Source: Thermoleophilia bacterium (GTDB lineage: Bacteria > Actinomycetota > Thermoleophilia > Miltoncostaeales > Miltoncostaeaceae). Taken from it: a stretch of 5,729 nt of DNA. The stretch covers positions 1-5,729 of the forward strand of contig JAEMRL010000174.1 in NCBI GenBank assembly GCA_016463385.1, in the 5' to 3' direction. A program made the position numbers and the translations under genes. Below the pieces are notes generated by a model. That model had not been told where the DNA came from. It searched no databases and worked only from the letters and a program-made list of their open reading frames with translations. The number at the start of each line of letters is the position of its first letter. Position 1 is the first letter of the stretch. Shown here piece by piece: positions 1 to 5,180 of this stretch.

Positions 1-35
1 ACAGCCTCCAGAAAAGGGGCGGCGCGCGGAACTGC
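1..35 (-). other. Sequence after mbnH with a possible ribosome site for a gene beyond the edge
   Basis: Reading on the minus strand, the 35 bases after the mbnH stop contain a CCCCTTTTC stretch and then GGAGG (plus positions 5-9) four bases from the window edge. This would suit the Shine-Dalgarno of another gene starting just outside, which would extend the cluster. No stem precedes the T-run, so a terminator is not supported. Confidence 0.3.
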
Positions 36-1226
36 TCAGCGGCGGGCCGTCCTCCCGGGCGCGAAGGGGTCCGAGAGAGCCGGATCGGTGAGGAAGGTGC
101 GGTCGGTGAGCGTCTTCAGGAAGGCCACGAGGTCGGCCTGCTCGCGGGGGGTCAGGTCGATCCGGTCGACGAGCGCGCTCTTGTTCGGGTTGAGGCGCCC
201 GTCGCCGGCATCCGGACCGCTGGTGATGTTGCGGCCGCCGTCGGAGTAGAAGCGGACCACCGCCCGGAGCGTCGCGATCGAGCCGTCGTGCATGTACGGC
301 GCCGTCACCCCGATGTTCCGCAGCGTCGGCGCCCGGAACCTGCCCATGTCGCGCTGCACGCCGGTCAGCTCGAACACGCCCGTGTTGGGGCTCGGGAACG
401 CGCCCGTGCCACCGACGTTGAAGAGGCCGGTGTTGTGGAACGGGGTCTCGACGACCCGCTTGCCGGCGTAGACCGTCTGGTCGTTGAAGTTGAAGCTCGT
501 GTGGCAGTGGAAGCACTCGGCCCTCTCGCCGAAGAACAGGTTCTTGCCGCGCGTCTCGCGCGCGGTGAGGCGCGCCTTTCCGGCCAGGTGGCGGTCGTAG
601 CGGCTGTTCCCCGAGATCAGCGTGCGCTGGAAGGAGGCGATCGCCTTGATCACGTTGCTCAGGTCGACCGGCTTCGCCTGCTTCGGGAAGGCTGCGGCGA
701 ACATCGTCCGGTAGCGCGGGTCGCGCATCAGGCGCCGGATCACCTTCGCCTTGTTGGCGTCGGTGATCCCCATCTCGATGGGGCGCTCGCCGAAGAGGGG
801 CACCTCCATCTGCTTCTCCATGGTGACCAGCGACGGGTTCGCCCAGGCGAGCGTCGCGTTGTAGGCGACGTTGGTCAGCGAGGGGGCGCTGCGGGGGTGG
901 ATCTCCCCGGTGGAGCCGATGGCGCGCGCGAGGCCGTCGGTGAAGGCCTTCTCCTGCAGGTGGCAGCTCGAGCAGCTCTGGCGGCCGTTGCCCGACAGGC
1001 GCGGGTCGTAGAACAGGCGCCGTCCGAGCTCCACCTTGGCGCGCGTCATGGGGTTGGAGGCCGGGACCTTCGGGGTGGGGAACCCCTCGGGCAGATCCCA
1101 CGACCACCCCCCGCCCGCGGCGGAGGCCGGGGCCGGGGACCCGAGGCCTGTCAGGGCGACGAGGGCCAGCGTGGCGACGAGGCATGCGGCCCATCGCGGT
1201 CGAGGCACCCCGCGGTGAGGCCGCAT
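36..1226 (-). CDS. mbnH: MbnH-family (MauG-like) di-haem enzyme, periplasmic/secreted
   Basis: A 396-residue protein of the di-haem cytochrome c peroxidase/MauG superfamily, best matched to the MbnH family because it follows an mbnP gene. Known of the family: MbnH uses peroxide-driven high-valent haem chemistry to convert a Trp of MbnP to kynurenine. Seen: a signal peptide (basic residues 1-11, hydrophobic 14-29, likely cleavage after ASA around 34-36); CSSCH at 85-89 and CFHCH at 238-242 for two covalent haems; Trp128 in LAWANP, possibly the inter-haem Trp; EMG at 151-153, whose Glu may be the distal acid; TAPYMHDG at 308-315. Tyr327 lies 14 residues after His313, the spacing of the axial Met in peroxidases and of the axial Tyr in MauG. 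I chose ATG at 1226 because it gives a clean signal peptide; the frame stays open to 1379 but that part lies inside mbnP. The Shine-Dalgarno is poor and the start abuts a GC hairpin. An ordinary cytochrome c peroxidase is the alternative. Confidence 0.9.
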   Translation of the reverse strand: MRPHRGVPRPRWAACLVATLALVALTGLGSPAPASAAGGGWSWDLPEGFPTPKVPASNPMTRAKVELGRRLFYDPRLSGNGRQSCSSCHLQEKAFTDGLARAIGSTGEIHPRSAPSLTNVAYNATLAWANPSLVTMEKQMEVPLFGERPIEMGITDANKAKVIRRLMRDPRYRTMFAAAFPKQAKPVDLSNVIKAIASFQRTLISGNSRYDRHLAGKARLTARETRGKNLFFGERAECFHCHTSFNFNDQTVYAGKRVVETPFHNTGLFNVGGTGAFPSPNTGVFELTGVQRDMGRFRAPTLRNIGVTAPYMHDGSIATLRAVVRFYSDGGRNITSGPDAGDGRLNPNKSALVDRIDLTPREQADLVAFLKTLTDRTFLTDPALSDPFAPGRTARR

Positions 1227-1254
1227 GCCCCCCGCCCGCGCGGGGCGGGGGGCA
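1226..1254 (-). repeat. Perfect 12-bp GC hairpin between mbnP and mbnH
   Basis: Arms at 1226-1237 and 1243-1254 are exact reverse complements (TGCCCCCCGCCC on the plus strand) around a five-base loop GCGCG. The stem fills most of the 38-base gap, and its end takes in the A of the proposed mbnH ATG. No T-run follows in the transcribed direction, so it is not a canonical intrinsic terminator. It could limit mbnH translation, protect the upstream mRNA from 3' decay, or partly terminate transcription. Confidence 0.75.
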
Positions 1255-1264
1255 CGGGCCGGGC

Positions 1265-2203
1265 TCACTTCGCCATCGCCCGGAAGACCTTCTGGCCGGA
1301 GCCGCCGTTCAGGGCGGACCCGCTGCCGGTGCCGTCGGCCAGCCAGCCGATCTTCATGGCGCCGAAGACGCCGGCGCACTCGGGGTCGGTGCCGCCCGAC
1401 ATGCAGCCCGGGGCGCCGGCCTTGTTGACCGTGATGTCGTTGCCCGCGAGCAGCGCCTTCAGGTCGATGGCGACCTTCTGGGTCTTCGGGTCGAACTTCG
1501 CCAGGCGGATCGCCATGCGGTTCGAGCGGCTGCAGGAGACCGTCGCCCCCGACGCCGGGTCACCGGTGCAGCCGGTGCTGCCGAGGTGGACGAAGAAGGC
1601 CTTCGACTTCCAGGTGCCGGCCGCCCCGGCGGGGTCCACGACCTCGATCTTGTTGAACTTGCGACCCGACTGCCACGACCAGTTCATCGCCGCGATGTCG
1701 AGCGGCGCGGGCGCCGAGGTGATGTCGGTGTGGTTCAGCGCGAAGGGTACGCCCATGTACATCTTGATGCCGACGTACTCGCCCTCGGGCACCGTGCCCG
1801 TGATGGTCGCGTTGATCTTGGTGTCACCCTCGGTGCACGCGCCCGTGCCGTTCTCCAGGTCGATCAGGCTGACCCGGTTGCCGCCCCGGGTGAGGTTGTA
1901 GGCGGTGTTCTTGCCGAGCGTGAGCGGCACCGAGGTCTTGTTCGCGCGCGTCAGGCGCACGTTGGAGATGTAGAAGCGCAGGTCCTGCAGCGCCGCGGTC
2001 GTCGCGCCGGTGCCGAGGCCCGTCAGCGGGGTGCCGCACGACACGGCGTCGGTGCCCGCGACGGCGGTGAACTTCACGCTGACCTTCATGGTGTGGTGCT
2101 CGCCGCCATGGGCCGAGGCCATCGGCGCGGTGACGCCGGCGGCGATGCCGGCCGCCGTCAGGGCGGAGGCGGCGATGACGGTGAGACGTCGGGATCGGTT
2201 CAT
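1265..2203 (-). CDS. mbnP: MbnP-family metal (copper) binding protein, exported
   Basis: A 312-residue exported protein of the MbnP family (also called metallo-mystery pair four-Cys protein), the presumed substrate of the MbnH-like enzyme encoded 38 bases downstream. Known of the family: MbnP binds copper once a Trp is oxidised to kynurenine. Seen: a signal peptide (RSRR at 3-6, hydrophobic 8-28, AxA at 29-31), so the mature chain may start at His32 in HGGEHH; LQDLRFYISNVRL around 72-84, typical of the family; GEYVGIKMYMGVPFALNH at 141-158; MNWSWQSG at 173-180 with Trp175 and Trp177 as modification candidates; FVHLGSTGC at 204-212. Six Cys (56, 123, 212, 224, 267, 276) could form three disulfides. 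The ATG at 2203 is fixed by an AGGAG nine bases upstream, the best ribosome site of the cluster. The metal and the modified Trp are inferred, not seen. Confidence 0.9.
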   Translation of the reverse strand: MNRSRRLTVIAASALTAAGIAAGVTAPMASAHGGEHHTMKVSVKFTAVAGTDAVSCGTPLTGLGTGATTAALQDLRFYISNVRLTRANKTSVPLTLGKNTAYNLTRGGNRVSLIDLENGTGACTEGDTKINATITGTVPEGEYVGIKMYMGVPFALNHTDITSAPAPLDIAAMNWSWQSGRKFNKIEVVDPAGAAGTWKSKAFFVHLGSTGCTGDPASGATVSCSRSNRMAIRLAKFDPKTQKVAIDLKALLAGNDITVNKAGAPGCMSGGTDPECAGVFGAMKIGWLADGTGSGSALNGGSGQKVFRAMAK

Positions 2204-2212
2204 GTGGTGTTG

Positions 2213-2217
2213 CTCCT
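2213..2217 (-). promoter_or_regulatory. Ribosome binding site of mbnP
   Basis: AGGAG on the minus strand, nine bases before the ATG at 2203. It fixes the mbnP start and is the only well-placed Shine-Dalgarno in the three-gene cluster. Confidence 0.75.
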
Positions 2218-2220
2218 GGT

Positions 2221-2243
2221 CGCCGGCCCGTCGCGGGCCGGTG
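2221..2243 (-). repeat. Hairpin in the mbnP leader just upstream of its ribosome site
   Basis: Arms CCGGCCCG (2223-2230) and CGGGCCGG (2234-2241) are perfect reverse complements around a three-base loop TCG; a wobble pair and one more G-C pair can extend the stem. It ends only a few bases from the mbnP Shine-Dalgarno. It may keep the ribosome site accessible or stabilise the 5' end of the mbnP message. There is no T-run, so termination is less likely. Confidence 0.55.
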
Positions 2244-2266
2244 GGGGAAGCGGCCCGTCGCCGCCT

Positions 2267-2280
2267 CCCGATCGATCGGG
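2267..2280. promoter_or_regulatory. Perfect 14-bp palindrome upstream of mbnP, candidate operator
   Basis: CCCGATCGATCGGG is identical on both strands. It sits 64 bases upstream of the mbnP start in the gap after the membrane-protein gene. An uninterrupted palindrome of this length outside coding sequence suggests a dimeric regulator site, for example for a metal-responsive repressor. No clear -10/-35 pair was found beside it, so the role is unproven. Confidence 0.4.
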
Positions 2281-2347
2281 TGCAGGCGTGCGGAACCGCG
2301 CGAATGGTGATCGCGTGGTCCTCCCGACCGACCAGGATGGAGCGGGG

Positions 2348-2941
2348 CTACCCCGTGGAGGCGTAGACCGCGAGTCCGGATCCGGCCCGGGAGGGGGCAG
2401 GAGGCGGTGGCCCGCGGCTCGACCGCGGGCGGAAGCGCCACTGGGACGAGGCGACCAGCGGGCGCCGCGACACCTCGCCGCCGACGCGGAGGGCGGAGCG
2501 GCGCAGCGGGCGGCGCAGGAGGGCCCGCGCCACCTCCATCGCGCGCAACAGCAGTCCCTGGCCGCCGCGCAGGAGCGCCGTCAGGGCGACGGCGAGCGCG
2601 AGGTGCACCAGCACCGCCCCCACCGAGATCAGCGGCCCGTGGCCGGCGTGCTCGACTCCGAGCCCGAGCGCCCAGGGGGCGGCGTGCAGCAGGAGGTGCA
2701 GAGCGCTCTGGCCGACCAGCAGGATGGCCAGCAGCGTCAGCGGGCTCCAGGCCCGGAAGCCGGCGGCGCGCCGGCTGACGCCGGGCAGGAACGCCAGGGC
2801 GATCGCGCTGAGCCACAGCAGCGGGGCCACCGGCAGCACGCGGGCGTCACCGACGGTGAGCGCGTGCCCGATGAGCGTGGCCGCCAGGGCGCCACCCGCG
2901 AGCGCGGCACGTCGGAGCGCTCGTGCGATCACGGGGCTCAT
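2348..2941 (-). CDS. Small four-helix membrane protein with histidines, possibly metal-related
   Basis: A 197-residue protein that I cannot assign to a named family. Seen: four hydrophobic segments at about 12-30, 36-54, 67-90 and 104-124, then a basic, low-complexity cytoplasmic-type tail (R-rich 125-175, a PPPP run near 178-181). Histidines sit in or beside the helices: His26, His82 and His86 (LHLLLH), His98 and His101 (HAGH), His113. Such placement is common in membrane proteins that handle metals or haem, but it does not prove a function. It lies upstream of mbnP on the same strand with a 144-base gap, so it may belong to the same transcription unit. There is no clear Shine-Dalgarno; a TAAGCT box ends six bases before the ATG, suggesting leaderless translation. 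The tail beyond about residue 160 looks unconserved. Existence of the gene is likely; a copper role is inference from the neighbours. Confidence 0.7.
   Translation of the reverse strand: MSPVIARALRRAALAGGALAATLIGHALTVGDARVLPVAPLLWLSAIALAFLPGVSRRAAGFRAWSPLTLLAILLVGQSALHLLLHAAPWALGLGVEHAGHGPLISVGAVLVHLALAVALTALLRGGQGLLLRAMEVARALLRRPLRRSALRVGGEVSRRPLVASSQWRFRPRSSRGPPPPAPSRAGSGLAVYASTG
2410..2430 (-). repeat. 8-bp hairpin inside the 3' end of the membrane-protein gene
   Basis: Arms GCCCGCGG (2410-2417) and CCGCGGGC (2423-2430) are exact reverse complements with a five-base loop. They lie in the low-complexity tail codons (about residues 171-178), 60 bases before the stop. In such GC-rich DNA this could be chance. 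Confidence 0.35.
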
Positions 2942-2947
2942 GGCCTG

Positions 2948-2953
2948 AGCTTA
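2948..2953 (-). promoter_or_regulatory. Putative -10 box of the membrane-protein gene (leaderless)
   Basis: TAAGCT on the minus strand ends six bases before the ATG at 2941, placing the predicted transcription start on the A of the ATG. This fits the TAnnnT pattern of leaderless actinobacterial genes and explains the missing Shine-Dalgarno. No good -35 hexamer is seen at 16-18 bases. Confidence 0.5.
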
Positions 2954-2967
2954 CGCCCGTCCGGGCG
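2954..2967. promoter_or_regulatory. Interrupted palindrome in the promoter spacer
   Basis: CGCCCG-TC-CGGGCG directly abuts the putative -10 box on its upstream side, where a repressor would block polymerase. It is short and GC-rich, so chance is a serious alternative. Confidence 0.3.
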
Positions 2968-3028
2968 ATGTCGCGGCTGTCGAGAGGGGTCGGCGCGCGG
3001 TGGCGTCCGTCCCTGTCTCGGGGGCCCT

Positions 3029-4048
3029 CTAGGGGGCTCGGGGGTCCTTGTGGTGCTTCGGCTCGCGCAGCGTGCCGGCGTGCGCCCGGGCCTCGGGGTC
3101 GCGGCGGGACTTCAGGACGCTCGCCACCGTCGTCACCAGCAGCACCACGCCGATGACGGTCAGCGACAGGCCGGTCGAGATCTCCGGGATGTCGTTGTTC
3201 TGCAGGTGGGCGTAGTGCAGCACCAGCTTGAAGCCGATGAAGGCCAGGATCAGCGCGAGGCCGGTCGACAGGTAGACGAGGCGGTCGAGCAGGCCGGAGA
3301 CCAGGAAGTAGAGGGCGCGCAGCCCGAGCAGCGCGAACGCGTTCGCGGTGAAGACGATGTAGGCCTCCTCGGTGACCCCGAAGACCGCGGGGATCGAATC
3401 GAGCGCGAACAGCAGGTCGGTCGTGCCGATCGTCAGCAGCACGAGGAACATCGGGGTGAGCATCCGCTTGCCGCCGAGCCGCGTGATGATCTTCTGCCCG
3501 TCGTAGTCGTCGGTGATCGGGAAGCGGCGCCGGGCGAAGGCGACGATCTTGTTGTCCTCGATCGACGGATCCTGGTCGCGGTGCCGGAACAGCTGCACCG
3601 CGGTGAAGAGCAGCAGCAGGCCGAAGAGCAGGAACATGAACGAGAACGCGGCCAGCAGCGCCGCCCCGAGGGCGATGAAGATCGCCCGCAGCACCAGCGC
3701 CATGATGATCCCGAAGGTCAGCACGCGTTGCTGGTGCTCGGCGGGCACCGCGAAGGTGCTCATGATGATCACGAAGACGAAGAGGTTGTCGACCGACAGG
3801 CTCTTCTCGACGATGTAGCCGGCGAAGTACTCGGTGCCGTAGTCCCATCCGGCGATCGACCCGAAGACGATGCCGAAGGCGACGGCCACGCCGATGTAGA
3901 AGACCGACCAGGCGACCGCCTCGCGGAAGCCGACGACGTGCTCGCGGCCTCCGGCGGTCGCCGTCAGGTCCAGGACCAGGAGGCCGAGGATCAGCGCGAT
4001 CGTCACCGTCCAGGCGACGAGGGTCACATCCAGCACGGGGGCCATCAT
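3029..4048 (-). CDS. terC: TerC/Alx-family integral membrane protein, putative metal ion exporter
   Basis: A 339-residue membrane protein of the TerC family, close to the usual family length. Characterised members (Alx, MeeF/MeeY) export manganese, and others are linked to tellurite resistance or metalation of exported proteins. Seen: about nine hydrophobic segments, starting with 6-28 and ending near 292-312; an acidic first helix end (VLDL, Asp27); the hallmark EKSLSVDNLFVF at 81-92; the second hallmark FALDSIPAVFGVT at 214-226; a soluble loop at 155-195 between the halves; and a basic, His-containing tail (HH at 332-333). The conserved Asp of SVDN and of LDSIP are the expected metal-binding residues. 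ATG at 4048 or 4045 both fit; an in-frame TGA about 12 codons upstream rules out a long extension. The nearest strong ribosome site (AGGAGG) is 42 bases upstream, which is odd. It is read away from the plus-strand gene at 4145. Substrate is not determined by sequence. Confidence 0.93.
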   Translation of the reverse strand: MMAPVLDVTLVAWTVTIALILGLLVLDLTATAGGREHVVGFREAVAWSVFYIGVAVAFGIVFGSIAGWDYGTEYFAGYIVEKSLSVDNLFVFVIIMSTFAVPAEHQQRVLTFGIIMALVLRAIFIALGAALLAAFSFMFLLFGLLLLFTAVQLFRHRDQDPSIEDNKIVAFARRRFPITDDYDGQKIITRLGGKRMLTPMFLVLLTIGTTDLLFALDSIPAVFGVTEEAYIVFTANAFALLGLRALYFLVSGLLDRLVYLSTGLALILAFIGFKLVLHYAHLQNNDIPEISTGLSLTVIGVVLLVTTVASVLKSRRDPEARAHAGTLREPKHHKDPRAP

Positions 4049-4049
4049 G

Positions 4050-4070
4050 CCCGACCCGGCGGGTCCCGGG
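4050..4070 (-). repeat. Hairpin directly before the terC start codon
   Basis: GACCC (4053-4057) pairs with GGGTC (4061-4065) across a three-base loop, and CCC at 4050-4052 pairs with GGG at 4068-4070 past a two-base bulge. The stem ends one base before the terC ATG and lies between it and the distant AGGAGG site. Confidence 0.45.
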
Positions 4071-4090
4071 CCCGGTATCGGTCCTCACGT

Positions 4091-4096
4091 CCTCCT
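4091..4096 (-). promoter_or_regulatory. Strong Shine-Dalgarno-like AGGAGG far upstream of terC
   Basis: AGGAGG on the minus strand is 42 bases before the terC ATG at 4048, too far for normal initiation. A GTG two bases after it is too close and opens a different frame. It may act with the intervening hairpin or be fortuitous. Confidence 0.35.
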
Positions 4097-4131
4097 AACG
4101 GGGCCCGCACAGTTCGCCCACCGGCCTGTCC

Positions 4132-4137
4132 TAGAGT
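4132..4137 (+). promoter_or_regulatory. Putative -10 box of the metallopeptidase-like gene (leaderless)
   Basis: TAGAGT lies seven bases before the ATG at 4145, so transcription would start at or one base before the A of the start codon. There is no Shine-Dalgarno in front of this ATG, which supports leaderless expression. TTCGCC at 4113-4118 is too close to be a standard -35. Confidence 0.5.
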
Positions 4138-4144
4138 CGCCGCC

Positions 4145-5164
4145 ATGCGATGGAACGCCGCCGCCGTGGGCGCCGCAGCTCTGCTGCTCGCCGCCTCCGG
4201 TCCCGCCCTGGCCGAGACGGCCACCCGCGCCGACGCCAAGGGCCGCACGATCACGTTCGACCTGCAGGCGCCCGGGGTGGACGTGGACGGATACGCCGCC
4301 CTCCTGTCGGGGGCTCTGCACGGAGACGAGATCAGCGCGGTCGTCATCCGGGTGATCCCGGGATCGGCGATCGCCACGGAGTGCGGTGAGGGGGCCGCGG
4401 CGTGCTTCCAGCGCATCAACGCCGACTCGCGCATCATCGTGCCCGCCACCACCGCGGCCGGCGTGCGCGACTCGCTGATCCACGAGTACGGGCACCACGT
4501 GGACTCCACGGTCCGCCACCAGACCGGGCGGTGCTCCGACGGCACGGCCCGCTGGTGGGGCGCCCGCGGCGCCGCGGCCCTCCTCGCCTCCGGCGACCTG
4601 CGCTGCGACTACGGCGCCGGCTGGAGCCGGTCGATCGCGGAGGTCTTCGCCGAGGACTACCGCGTCCTGAACGTGCCCGGCGCCACGAGTCGCGGCGCGG
4701 CCGGCCAGCCGACGCCGGCCGTGCTCGACGCGCTACGACTCGACCTGGCCGAGCTCGATCGCGCCGTTCCCGCGCCGCCTCCGGGCGCGGCTCCCGAGCC
4801 CGTGCCAGGGGCCGATCCCTCGGGCGCGTCGAACGGGGTCCCGGCGGGCGTGGACGCGCCCGTGCTGCGCCCGGGCCGCGGCCTCGCGCGCGCGGGCCGG
4901 GTGAAGGCGGGCAGGACCTCGGTGATCCGCTTCCGGGTGACGACGAAGCGCCGCGTCGCGCTCGTCGTGAGCCGTCGCGGCGCCCTGCGGAGCGACTTCT
5001 CGGTCGTCCTGCGCTGCGGCCGCGGTCCGGTGCTGGTCGGCGACGGGCGCCGGCGCGCCGTGGTGACCGTCGCGGGGCGCGTCGGCCCGGGGCGCTGCAC
5101 GGCCACGATCCGGGCGGGACGCAAGGGGCTGTCCTTCAGCGCGAAGGTGCGGATCCCCCGCTGA
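4145..5164 (+). CDS. Secreted zincin-like putative metallopeptidase with C-terminal basic beta-type domain
   Basis: A 339-residue exported protein. Seen: a signal peptide (residues 1-23, cleavage likely after ALA at 21-23); an N-terminal domain to about 205 holding IHEYGHHVD at 112-120, an HExxH motif with His113, Glu114 and His117; AEVFAEDYR at 165-173, where Glu166 or Glu170 may be the third zinc ligand; four Cys in that domain (80, 87, 130, 154) that could pair outside the cell. A Pro/Ala/Gly linker (208-240) leads to a basic C-terminal domain (about 241-339) with alternating hydrophobic residues and one possible disulfide (Cys291-Cys318), consistent with a small beta-sandwich. I recognise no exact family, and the substrate is unknown. 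ATG 4145 is chosen because it gives the signal peptide and lies seven bases after a TAGAGT box; the open frame extends far upstream, but there it is antisense to terC and other genes. It converges on the sigma factor gene with 16 bases between the stops. Confidence 0.85.
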   Translation: MRWNAAAVGAAALLLAASGPALAETATRADAKGRTITFDLQAPGVDVDGYAALLSGALHGDEISAVVIRVIPGSAIATECGEGAAACFQRINADSRIIVPATTAAGVRDSLIHEYGHHVDSTVRHQTGRCSDGTARWWGARGAAALLASGDLRCDYGAGWSRSIAEVFAEDYRVLNVPGATSRGAAGQPTPAVLDALRLDLAELDRAVPAPPPGAAPEPVPGADPSGASNGVPAGVDAPVLRPGRGLARAGRVKAGRTSVIRFRVTTKRRVALVVSRRGALRSDFSVVLRCGRGPVLVGDGRRRAVVTVAGRVGPGRCTATIRAGRKGLSFSAKVRIPR

Positions 5165-5180
5165 CGCCCTGGCGGCGCGC

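Larger units (their letters stand above)
2204..2347. other. 144-base gap between the membrane-protein gene and mbnP
   Basis: This stretch holds, in the direction of mbnP, the 14-bp palindrome, a GC hairpin and the mbnP ribosome site, and no convincing ORF or TAnnnT box. A promoter for mbnP here is possible but not visible; read-through from the membrane-protein gene is equally possible. Confidence 0.5.

Noticed and set aside
1227..1379. N-terminal extension of the di-haem enzyme up to 1379
   Set aside because: The extra 51 residues are Arg-rich, overlap the end of mbnP and would bury the clear signal peptide that starts at 1226.
288..1901. Plus-strand frame opposite mbnH and mbnP
   Set aside because: It is antisense to two genes with strong family motifs, and its composition is that of a reverse-strand shadow.
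36..2941. Methanobactin biosynthesis cluster
   Set aside because: MbnP and MbnH homologues alone do not imply it; no precursor peptide or mbnB/mbnC-like gene is visible in the window.
3010..3044. Terminator after terC, from the GGGGGCCC/GGGGGCTC region
   Set aside because: The repeats CTCGGGGG are direct rather than inverted, the best stem is only a few pairs, and no T-run follows.
2847..4088. Minus-strand 413-codon frame beginning at GTG 4088 after AGGAGG
   Set aside because: It overlaps terC in another frame and is Arg/Pro/Gly-rich without any recognisable domain; the GTG is only two bases from the AGGAGG.
1184..4144. Very long plus-strand open frame running into the metallopeptidase-like gene
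   Set aside because: It is antisense to mbnP, the membrane-protein gene and terC, and its translation is Arg/Gly/Gln/Glu-rich low complexity typical of shadow frames in GC-rich DNA. Only the part from ATG 4145 has a signal peptide and motifs.
4049..4144. Manganese (yybP-ykoY) riboswitch ahead of terC
   Set aside because: TerC genes can be under this riboswitch, but the gap is only 96 bases and contains a divergent promoter; I could not find the expected multi-stem architecture.
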